Of a stretch of 50,601 nt of DNA, positions 44,319-50,601 are shown in pieces. The stretch comes from Paracoccaceae bacterium (GTDB lineage Bacteria > Pseudomonadota > Alphaproteobacteria > Rhodobacterales > Rhodobacteraceae): the NCBI GenBank assembly GCA_020832655.1, contig JAFIEF010000020.1, positions 1 to 50,601 on the forward strand, given 5' to 3'. The notes under the pieces are model-generated. The model saw only the letters and a list, made by a program, of their open reading frames with translations. It did no database searches and had not been told where the DNA came from. Position 1 is the stretch's first letter. Each line of letters starts with the position of its first letter. A program made the translations under genes and the position numbers.

Positions 44319-44372
44319 TCAAGGCGTCGGGAAGGACAGGTTGGCGCAAACTGATCGGAAACGGGCCAAGGA

Positions 44373-46289
44373 TTACGCCCGCTTGCCCATCTGCGCCACG
44401 CCCAGAACTTCCAGCACCCTGGCTTCGATCTGCGGGGCGTTCATGGCGGCTGCGTCATACATGTCGCGCGGGCTGGCTTGGTCGATGAAGATATCGGGCA
44501 GCACCATAGAGCGGAATTTCAGCCCGTGATCAAACACGCCTTCATCGGCCAGAAGCTGCGCGACATGGCTACCAAATCCCCCCACGGCACCTTCCTCTAT
44601 GGTGATCAGCGCCTCATGGTCGCGGGCCAGTTGCACGATCAGCGCGCGATCCAGCGGCTTGGCAAAACGCGCATCGGCCACGCTGGGGGTGATGCCCCTG
44701 GCCGACAGGCTTTCGCAGGCTTTCAGAACCTCGCCCAGCCTTGTGCCGAAAGACAGGATCGCCACGCGGCTGCCCTGGCGGATCATGCGGCCCTTGCCGA
44801 TTTCCAGCGGCTGCCCGCGTTCGGGCATCTCCACCCCTTCGCCTTCACCGCGAGGAAAGCGAAAGGCGATGGGTCCATCATCATGCGCTGCGGCTGTGGC
44901 GACCATATGGACAAGCTCTGCTTCATCCGCCGCCGCCATCACCACAAAACCCGGCAGATTGGCCAGATAGGCAATGTCGAAACTGCCCGCATGGGTCGCG
45001 CCATCCGCCCCCACCAGCCCCGCGCGGTCAATTGCAAAGCGCACCGGCAGGCGCTGGATCGCGACATCATGCACCACCTGATCATAGCCGCGCTGCAAGA
45101 AGGTCGAATACATCGCGCAAAAGGGTTTCATCCCGCCTGCGGCCAGCCCGGCACAGAAGGTCACACCATGCTGTTCGGCAATCGCCACATCGAACATGCG
45201 TTTTGGGAAGTGTTTGGCAAACAGATCCAGCCCGGTGCCATCGGGCATGGCCGCCGTGATGGCGACGATCTTGTCATCGCGGCGCGCTTCATCAATCAGC
45301 GCATTGGCAAAGACCTTGGTATAGCTTGGTGCGTTCGAGGGCGCTTTTTTCTGCTCGCCCGTCACCAGATCGAATTTCGCGCGCGCATGGCCGCGATCCG
45401 CCGCGCCCTCGGCGGGGGCATAGCCCTTGCCCTTTTTCGTCACCACATGGATCAGCATCGGTTCATCCGCGCGGGCGCGCAGATTGCGCAGCACCCACAA
45501 AAGCTGGTCCAGATCATGCCCGTCAATCGGGCCAAGATAGTTGAAGCCCAGTTCTTCAAACAGCGTGCCGCCCACGGTGACATGTTTCAGCAGTTCCTTG
45601 GCGCGCTTTGCCCCTTCCTGCACCGGCGGGGGCAGAAGCGAGAGCGCGCTTTTCACCGCGTGTTTGATTTCCTGCATGGGACGGTCGGCATAAAGCCGCG
45701 ACAGGTAATTCGACATCGCGCCAGTGGGCGGCGCGATCGACATTTCATTGTCGTTCAGGATCACGAACATCCGCTTGCCCAGATGGCCGGCATTGTTGAG
45801 CGCCTCATAGGCCATGCCCGCACTGATCGCCCCGTCGCCAATGACCGCGATGGCATCGCCCAGCGCCGGGTCGGGCGCACCGCCCAGTTCGCGCGCCATG
45901 GTGAAGCCCAAAGCCGCCGAGATAGAGGTAGAGCTATGCGCCGCGCCAAACGGGTCATAGGGGGATTCACTGCGCTTGGTGAAGCCCGACAAGCCGTCTT
46001 TCTGGCGCAGGGTGCGGATGCGGTCGCGCCGCCCGGTCAGGATCTTGTGGGGATAGCATTGATGCGACACATCCCAGATCAGCCGGTCGCGCGGGGTGTC
46101 GAACACGGCATGGATGGCCACGGTCAGTTCCACCACGCCCAAGCCCGCGCCCAGATGCCCGCCGGTTTCCGACACCGCCGCGATGGTTTCCGCGCGCAGC
46201 TCATCGGCCAGCTGGCGCAATTCGCGGTCGCTGAGGGTTTTCATATCGGCGGGCGAGGAAATCCTGTCCAGAAGCGGGGTTGGTGGCAT
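44373..46289 (-). CDS. dxs: 1-deoxy-D-xylulose-5-phosphate synthase
   Basis: Condenses pyruvate and glyceraldehyde-3-phosphate with thiamine diphosphate, the entry step of the MEP isoprenoid pathway. The 638-residue protein has H45 in [12 protein letters not shown], the thiamine-binding motif starting [19 protein letters not shown] and ending with the N of ILNDNEMSI, and the transketolase-type central and C-terminal domains. The start at 46289 has AAAGGA upstream; the frame runs back into ispA but is not coding there. It is the last gene in the HDAC-xseB-ispA-dxs minus-strand run. Confidence 0.96.
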   Translation of the reverse strand: MPPTPLLDRISSPADMKTLSDRELRQLADELRAETIAAVSETGGHLGAGLGVVELTVAIHAVFDTPRDRLIWDVSHQCYPHKILTGRRDRIRTLRQKDGLSGFTKRSESPYDPFGAAHSSTSISAALGFTMARELGGAPDPALGDAIAVIGDGAISAGMAYEALNNAGHLGKRMFVILNDNEMSIAPPTGAMSNYLSRLYADRPMQEIKHAVKSALSLLPPPVQEGAKRAKELLKHVTVGGTLFEELGFNYLGPIDGHDLDQLLWVLRNLRARADEPMLIHVVTKKGKGYAPAEGAADRGHARAKFDLVTGEQKKAPSNAPSYTKVFANALIDEARRDDKIVAITAAMPDGTGLDLFAKHFPKRMFDVAIAEQHGVTFCAGLAAGGMKPFCAMYSTFLQRGYDQVVHDVAIQRLPVRFAIDRAGLVGADGATHAGSFDIAYLANLPGFVVMAAADEAELVHMVATAAAHDDGPIAFRFPRGEGEGVEMPERGQPLEIGKGRMIRQGSRVAILSFGTRLGEVLKACESLSARGITPSVADARFAKPLDRALIVQLARDHEALITIEEGAVGGFGSHVAQLLADEGVFDHGLKFRSMVLPDIFIDQASPRDMYDAAAMNAPQIEARVLEVLGVAQMGKRA

Positions 46290-46326
46290 GGCGGTTCCTT
46301 TCCCAAGGCTGGCAGGGGCGCTGGCG

Positions 46327-47202
46327 TCAGTTCTGACGTGCGATAGCGAATTGCGCCGCCTGCCGCAATAGATCGGCCTTTGACCCGTAGGGGTCAAGGG
46401 CGGCCTCGGCCTGTTGCACCAGTTCGCGCGCCCGCGCGCGCGCGCCATCCAGCCCCAGCAGCGAAACAAAGGTGGCCTTGCCCGCGCCTTCATCCTTTTG
46501 CACGCGCTTGCCGGTCAGCGCCGGGTCGCCCTGCACATCAAGAATGTCATCGGCGATCTGAAAGGCCAGCCCAAGCGCCTGCGCATAAGCTGCCAGCGGG
46601 GCTGGGTCGGCATGGGCCATGCGCGCGCCTGCACAGGCCGCCCATGTGATCAGGGCACCAGTCTTGCCCGCCTGCAATGCCGTGATCTGCGCCAGCGTCA
46701 GCGGCGCGGGCGCGGTTTCGGCGGCGATATCCTGCGCCTGCCCCAGCACCATCCCGCCCGCGCCCGCCGCCTGCGCAAGGCTGCCAATCAGCGCAAGCCG
46801 GGCCTGCGCGTCGGGCGCGGGCCTGGGCTGGGCCAGCAGATCGAAGGCCAGGCTTTGCAACGCGTCCCCGGCCAGAATCGCGGTGGCCTGATCCCATTTC
46901 ACATGCACTGTGGGCTGGCCGCGGCGCAGATCATCATCATCCATTGCGGGCAGGTCATCATGGATCAGCGAATAGGCATGGATCGCCTCTATCGCCGCCG
47001 CCGCGTTCAGTGCCTGCGCGTCTGTCAGATCATGCAGCCGCGCCGTCGCCAGCACCAGAAAGCCGCGAAACCCCTTGCCGCCCTGCGCGGCATAGGCCAT
47101 CGCATCGCGGATCGTGCTGTCGGGCTGCGCGGCAATCGCCCCTTGCAGCCGCGCCTCGACCAGGGCGTTGGCGCGCGCCAACGCAACGGAAAACGCGCTC
47201 AT
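46327..47202 (-). CDS. ispA: Farnesyl diphosphate synthase (polyprenyl synthetase)
   Basis: Builds farnesyl diphosphate by sequential addition of IPP, feeding quinone, undecaprenyl and carotenoid synthesis. The 291-residue protein carries the first aspartate-rich motif [15 protein letters not shown] (D82 to D91) and the second DDILD, and the GGKGFR motif for IPP binding. The residues before the first motif (HAYSLI) match short-chain bacterial enzymes, so a C15 product is favoured over C20. Its ATG overlaps the xseB stop codon by four bases, and it is 37 bp upstream of dxs. Confidence 0.93.
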   Translation of the reverse strand: MSAFSVALARANALVEARLQGAIAAQPDSTIRDAMAYAAQGGKGFRGFLVLATARLHDLTDAQALNAAAAIEAIHAYSLIHDDLPAMDDDDLRRGQPTVHVKWDQATAILAGDALQSLAFDLLAQPRPAPDAQARLALIGSLAQAAGAGGMVLGQAQDIAAETAPAPLTLAQITALQAGKTGALITWAACAGARMAHADPAPLAAYAQALGLAFQIADDILDVQGDPALTGKRVQKDEGAGKATFVSLLGLDGARARARELVQQAEAALDPYGSKADLLRQAAQFAIARQN

Positions 47203-47447
47203 GCCGAGAAAGGCTCGGTCCCGGCAGGGGTGCCGTTTTCCGACAGGCGTATCGCCTCGACCCGCATCTGTGCGGCATTCAGCCGATCTTCGCATTGCTT
47301 CTTCAGCGCCGCACCGCGTTCATAAAGCGCAATCGAGTCCTCCAGCGGCACATCGCCGCGTTCCAGCCGGGTGACAATCTCTTCCAGCGCGCGCAGGGCT
47401 TCTTCGAAGCTGAAGTCCTCCAGCGGTTTTTCGGCCTGTTCCGACAT
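47199..47447 (-). CDS. xseB: Exodeoxyribonuclease VII small subunit
   Basis: An 82-residue protein typical of Xse[21 protein letters not shown] at the start and [20 protein letters not shown] in the middle, a coiled-coil region that binds the large catalytic subunit. The large subunit XseA is not in the window. The acidic, Ser-rich last 15 residues are beyond the conserved core. It overlaps ispA by four bases and is 2 bp downstream of the histone-deacetylase-like gene, which fits one operon. Confidence 0.94.
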   Translation of the reverse strand: MSEQAEKPLEDFSFEEALRALEEIVTRLERGDVPLEDSIALYERGAALKKQCEDRLNAAQMRVEAIRLSENGTPAGTEPFSA

Positions 47448-47449
47448 GG

Positions 47450-48379
47450 TTACTGCTCCATCAATACGGCAAGATGCACCGCGACCGACCGCGCCAGCGC
47501 GTCCAGATCATAGCCGCCTTCCAGACACGAGACGACACGCCCCTGACAATGCCGCGCGGCAATGTCACACAGCGCGCCGGTGACCCATGCGAAATCATCC
47601 TCGACCAGCGCAATCTGGGCCAGCGGGTCATCGCGATGGGCATCAAACCCGGCCGAGATCAGCAGCAATTCAGGCGCGAAACGGTCAAGCTGGGGCAGCA
47701 CCAGATCCTCGTATATCCGGCGAAACTTTGACCCATCCGTGCCCGCTGCCAGCGGCACATTGATGATATTGCCATGCGCGCCGCGTTCATCGGCCTTGCC
47801 GGTGCCGGGCCAGAGCGGCATCTGATGGCTAGAGATGAACAGCGTGCGTGCCTCATCCCACAACAGATCCTGCGTGCCATTGCCGTGATGGACATCGAAA
47901 TCCACCACAGCCACGCGCGACAAGCCATGCGCCTCCAGCGCGTGGCGGGCGGCAATGGCGACGGTGCCGAACAGGCAAAACCCCATCGGCGTGGCGGTTT
48001 CGGCGTGGTGCCCCGGCGGGCGCATGGCGACAAAGGCGTTTGTCGCATGACCACGCATCACCAGATCAACCCCCAGACATGCCCCGCCAGCCGCGCGCAG
48101 CGCCGCATTCCAGGAACCGGGCGCGACATGGGTGTCGGCATCAAGCTGGTAGATCCCGGCAGCGGGCACGGCCATGCGGATGCGTTCCAGATAGGTTTCC
48201 GGGTGGCAGCGCAGAAGCTGTGCTTCCTCTGCCAGCGGCGCATCATGGCGCGCAAGGGCTGCAAATTCGGGGGCTTGCAGCGCCGCGGTGATCGCATCGA
48301 TCCGGGCGATTTGCTCGGGATGGCCGGGTGGCGTCTGGTGCGATTTGGCGTCAGGATGTGTGATATAGGCGGTTGTCAT
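47450..48379 (-). CDS. Histone deacetylase family protein (acetoin-utilisation/HDAC-like)
   Basis: A 309-residue zinc amidohydrolase of the HDAC superfamily. Active-site signatures are MRPPGHHAE with the catalytic His pair, [17 protein letters not shown] with zinc-ligand Asp and His, and the later [11 protein letters not shown] with the third ligand. Bacterial members act on acetylated polyamines, small amides or acetylated lysine; the substrate is unknown. It is the first gene of the xseB-ispA-dxs run, an order shared with many Rhodobacterales. No clear regulatory signal was found in the 136-bp divergent gap before the AMP nucleosidase gene. Confidence 0.92.
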   Translation of the reverse strand: MTTAYITHPDAKSHQTPPGHPEQIARIDAITAALQAPEFAALARHDAPLAEEAQLLRCHPETYLERIRMAVPAAGIYQLDADTHVAPGSWNAALRAAGGACLGVDLVMRGHATNAFVAMRPPGHHAETATPMGFCLFGTVAIAARHALEAHGLSRVAVVDFDVHHGNGTQDLLWDEARTLFISSHQMPLWPGTGKADERGAHGNIINVPLAAGTDGSKFRRIYEDLVLPQLDRFAPELLLISAGFDAHRDDPLAQIALVEDDFAWVTGALCDIAARHCQGRVVSCLEGGYDLDALARSVAVHLAVLMEQ

Positions 48380-48515
48380 GGCGCGAAGCTAAACGATAGG
48401 CGCGGTCGGGGGAAGGGTGATTTTCCGGCGCAAAACCCGCGCTTGCCCTGTCGAAGTGCCAGTGTCACTACTGGCCAAAGCCGCCGCGCATGGATCACGC
48501 TCAGGAGTTGCAAGA

Positions 48516-49982
48516 ATGCCGACACTTCAAACCCCGCCAGAGCATCCCCATCGTGACTTCAGCGATGCCGAGAGCGCAGTGACCCATCTGAAGCAACTTT
48601 ATTCCGAAGCGGTCGAATTTCTGTCTCAGGGTTTCGGGCAGGTCACGCGCACCGGCGAACAGGGCGTGCGCTATCGCGCCTTCTACCCCGAGATTCGCCT
48701 TGTCACCACGCGCTTTGACGCGGTCGACAGTCGCCTTAGCTTTGGCCATGTCACCGAGCCGGGCAGCTATGCCACCACCATAACCCGACCCGATCTGTTT
48801 CACAGCTATCTGCGCCAGCAGATCGAGTTGTTGCTGCGCACCCATGACGCGCCGGTCAGCGTCGGGCCGTCAAGCACCCCGATTCCCGTGCATTTCGCGC
48901 TGGCCGCAACTGCGGCCGAAGCTGTGCCTGGAAACGAGAGCACGGCCCTGTCACTGCGCGATGTCTTCGATGTGCCCGATCTGGCCACCACCAATGATGA
49001 CATCGTCAATGGCGAGCGGGTGGTGAACACTGACGGCTCGCGCCCGCTGGCGCTGTTTACCGCGCAACGGGTGGATTATTCGCTGGCACGGCTGGCACAT
49101 TACACGGCCACTGACCCCGCGCATTTCCAGAACCATGTGCTGTTCACCAACTACCAGTTCTATGTCGATGAGTTCGAAAGCTTCGCCCGCGCAGGGCTGC
49201 GCGACCCGGAGAGCGGCTATACTGCGCTGGTGCTTCCCGGAAATGTTGAGATCACCGACCCCGATGCCATCGCGCCCATGCTGGAGCGCGCGCCGCAAAT
49301 GCCCGCCTATCACCTGAAACGCGAAAATGGGGCGGGGATCACGCTGGTCAATATCGGTGTCGGCCCGTCCAACGCCAAGACCGCGACGGATCATATCGCC
49401 GTGCTGCGCCCGCATGCGTGGTTGATGGTCGGCCATTGCGCGGGGCTGCGCCACAGCCAGCGGCTGGGCGATTTCGTGCTGGCCCATGCCTATCTGCGTG
49501 AAGACAATGTGCTGGATGCCGATCTGCCGGTCTGGGTGCCGATCCCCGCGCTGGCCGAGATTCAGATCGCGCTGCAGGATGCGGTGGCAGAGGTCACGCA
49601 GCTTGAAGGCTATGCGCTGAAACAGATTATGCGCACTGGCACAGTGGCCACGATCGACAATCGCAACTGGGAATTGCGCGACCAGTCCGGCCCGGTGCAG
49701 CGCCTGTCGCAATCGCGCGCGATTGCGCTGGATATGGAAAGCGCGACCATCGCTGCCAATGGTTTCCGCTTTCGCGTGCCCTATGGCACGCTGCTTTGCG
49801 TGTCCGACAAGCCCTTGCATGGTGAACTGAAACTGCCCGGCATGGCGTCGGATTTTTACCGCACTCAGGTCACGCGCCATCTGAAGATCGGTATCCACGC
49901 GATGGAGCTTTTGCGCGACATGCCGCTGGAGCGTATCCACAGCCGGAAACTGCGCAGCTTCAGCGAAACTGCGTTCCTGTAG
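48516..49982 (+). CDS. amn: AMP nucleosidase
   Basis: Hydrolyses AMP to adenine and ribose-5-phosphate, helping to set adenylate levels. The 488-residue protein has the N-terminal Amn-specific domain (VRYRAFYPEIRLVTTRFD, TITRPDLFHSYLRQQIELL) and a C-terminal nucleoside-phosphorylase-type catalytic domain, with VNIGVGPSNAKTATDHIAVL and DMESATIAANGFRFRVPYG. The length is normal. The ATG at 48516 has AGGAG eight bases upstream; the longer frame from 48417 is unsupported. It diverges from the HDAC-like gene and lies upstream of the HU gene after 150 bp. Confidence 0.95.
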   Translation: MPTLQTPPEHPHRDFSDAESAVTHLKQLYSEAVEFLSQGFGQVTRTGEQGVRYRAFYPEIRLVTTRFDAVDSRLSFGHVTEPGSYATTITRPDLFHSYLRQQIELLLRTHDAPVSVGPSSTPIPVHFALAATAAEAVPGNESTALSLRDVFDVPDLATTNDDIVNGERVVNTDGSRPLALFTAQRVDYSLARLAHYTATDPAHFQNHVLFTNYQFYVDEFESFARAGLRDPESGYTALVLPGNVEITDPDAIAPMLERAPQMPAYHLKRENGAGITLVNIGVGPSNAKTATDHIAVLRPHAWLMVGHCAGLRHSQRLGDFVLAHAYLREDNVLDADLPVWVPIPALAEIQIALQDAVAEVTQLEGYALKQIMRTGTVATIDNRNWELRDQSGPVQRLSQSRAIALDMESATIAANGFRFRVPYGTLLCVSDKPLHGELKLPGMASDFYRTQVTRHLKIGIHAMELLRDMPLERIHSRKLRSFSETAFL

Positions 49983-50132
49983 CCGGTTTTTGCTGGGATT
50001 TTGTCGAAAACCGCGTCGATTGAGGCCGATCACCGATTGTAAAGCGGCGTATCTTGGCGTTAGATGCGCCCCGTGATCAAAAGACCCCGACGACCAACGC
50101 GCGCGGGACACCACCAATATGGAGAGCGACAG

Positions 50133-50423
50133 ATGACCACCAAACCGATGACCAAGACCCAGCTTGTCGCGGCGCTTGCCGAGGAAATGGGCGCTGACAA
50201 GAAAACCGCCACCGCCGCGCTTGATGCTGTCTCTGCCATCGTCCTGCGCGAAGTGGCCGCTGGCGGGGCCGTCACCCTGCCCAATATCGGCAAAGTCATG
50301 TGCCGCGCGCGCCCCGAACGTCAGGTGCGCAACCCCGCAACCGGCGAAACCATGACCAAGCCCGCCGACAAGGCGGTGAAGGTCACCATCGCCAAGGCAC
50401 TGAAAGACGCGGTCAACAGCTAA
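50133..50423 (+). CDS. HU/IHF-type DNA-binding protein
   Basis: A basic 96-residue nucleoid protein. The dimerisation helices are KTQLVAALAEEMGADKKTA and ALDAVSAIVLREVAAGG; the beta-arm region keeps the family RNPATGE motif with a shortened approach (LPNIGKVMCRARPERQ), and the C-terminal helix is KVTIAKALKDAVNS. It could be HU or a closely related HU-like protein; IHF subunits are less likely. GGAGAG lies seven bases before the ATG at 50133, and the frame back to 50064 is unsupported. A very strong hairpin follows 16 bp after the stop. Confidence 0.92.
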   Translation: MTTKPMTKTQLVAALAEEMGADKKTATAALDAVSAIVLREVAAGGAVTLPNIGKVMCRARPERQVRNPATGETMTKPADKAVKVTIAKALKDAVNS

Positions 50424-50438
50424 TTCCCGTCAACAGCA

Positions 50439-50485
50439 CCAAGCCCCAGGCGGCGGCCCATAGCGTGCCGCCGCCTGGGGCTTGG
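50439..50485 (+). terminator. Exceptionally stable 19-bp hairpin after the HU gene
   Basis: CCAAGCCCCAGGCGGCGGC (50439-50457) pairs perfectly with 50467-50485 across a 9-base loop. No U-run follows. It may terminate or protect the HU mRNA 3-prime end; a mobile REP-like origin is also possible. Confidence 0.65.
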
Positions 50486-50491
50486 ATGCGC

Positions 50492-50515
50492 AAACCCGCC
50501 GGAATGCGCGGGTTT
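50492..50515. terminator. Second hairpin downstream of the HU gene
   Basis: AAACCCGC and GCGGGTTT form an 8-bp perfect stem with an 8-base loop, six bases after the large hairpin. The TTT at the end of the stem is part of the pairing, so it could end transcription from the plus strand. Confidence 0.4.
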
Positions 50516-50567
50516 CCCGTGCAATCGCGGCATTTTGCTGCGCGCACTAGAGACATTGGCGATCAAG

Positions 50568-50596
50568 TTGACGCATACCCTGCGTGCCGGAGATAT
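50568..50596 (+). promoter_or_regulatory. Possible promoter at the right edge
   Basis: TTGACG at 50568-50573 is followed after 17 bp by AGATAT. The minus-35 box is good and the minus-10 box is poor. The gene it would serve lies outside the window. Confidence 0.25.
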
Positions 50597-50601
50597 CTCG
50601 C

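Larger units (their letters stand above)
44180..44337. repeat. 158-bp element bounded by 11-bp inverted repeats (MITE-like)
   Basis: GTCCTTCCCGA at 44180-44190 and its exact complement TCGGGAAGGAC at 44327-44337 bracket a non-coding segment in the 297-bp gap between two convergent genes. Inside are a perfect 7-bp hairpin GCGAGCC-TGAC-GGCTCGC (44266-44283) and copy 2 of the short dispersed repeat. No target-site duplication was found, and no transposase is encoded, so the mobile nature is unproven. Confidence 0.45.

Noticed and set aside
44478-46346. 622-residue open frame antisense to dxs
   Set aside because: It covers the same bases as dxs with intact thiamine motifs on the other strand; no independent support.
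44189-50573. Shared CGATCAAGTTGAC string at 44189 and near 50560
   Set aside because: A 13-base match in two unrelated settings with no extension; it could be chance or small remnants of the same element, but the evidence is too thin for a feature.

Overview
The window comes from a high-GC alphaproteobacterium, most likely a member of the Rhodobacterales (Rhodobacteraceae). The support is gene order and gene content: a dxs-ispA-xseB-HDAC operon, surf1-thrC-M16 peptidase-GNAT, rimP-nusA-ylxR-infB, a tiny aa3 oxidase subunit IV gene, cobalamin-dependent ribonucleotide reductase and a ribA with a vestigial N-terminal half. Nearly all of it reads as ordinary chromosomal core. No rRNA, tRNA, CRISPR array, intact insertion sequence or prophage was seen. 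The only recognisable mobile DNA is a transposase remnant at the left edge and a 158-bp element with short terminal inverted repeats near 44.2 kb.

Layout. 1-8.3 kb: IS1634-type remnant, DUF427 protein, Xaa-Pro aminopeptidase, a GYF_2/DUF805 membrane protein, class II ribonucleotide reductase, an exported rhodanese, GAPDH and a LysE exporter. 8.3-14.3 kb: glutamate synthase gltD-gltB on the minus strand with a strong terminator. 14.5-17.2 kb: uppP, ubiG and proline iminopeptidase. 17.2-22.8 kb: the rimP-nusA-ylxR-infB operon, preceded by a promoter, a structured leader and a rho-independent terminator that together look like an attenuator. 22.9-31.9 kb: flavin reductase, oxidase subunit IV, a lipoprotein with a possible permuted-papain fold, L,D-transpeptidase, ribA, an OmpR-type regulator followed by a candidate small RNA, ureidoglycine aminohydrolase, thioesterase, recQ, yggT and yaaA.

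31.9-38.4 kb is the most distinctive block. It is a minus-strand exopolysaccharide cluster encoding, in transcription order, a PilZ-like/HlyD-like membrane fusion protein (Alg44-like), a processive GT2 synthase (Alg8-like), a Wza-like export lipoprotein, a canonical UDP-glucose 6-dehydrogenase, and a full-length second dehydrogenase that aligns with the first almost column by column but has lost the catalytic Cys, Lys, Asn, Asp and Thr. The PilZ-like domain also lacks the usual c-di-GMP motifs. Together they suggest a synthase-dependent uronic-acid-type polysaccharide pathway with an unusual pseudoenzyme partner and non-standard control.

38.7-50.6 kb: surf1, thrC, a mitochondrial-processing-peptidase-like protease, GNAT, an FAD-linked oxidase, the isoprenoid operon (HDAC, xseB, ispA, dxs), AMP nucleosidase and an HU-type protein followed by a very stable 19-bp hairpin. 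Many very long ORFs lie antisense to the core genes; they are codon-bias shadows and are not annotated. Start sites were moved downstream wherever a Shine-Dalgarno sequence and family length supported it.
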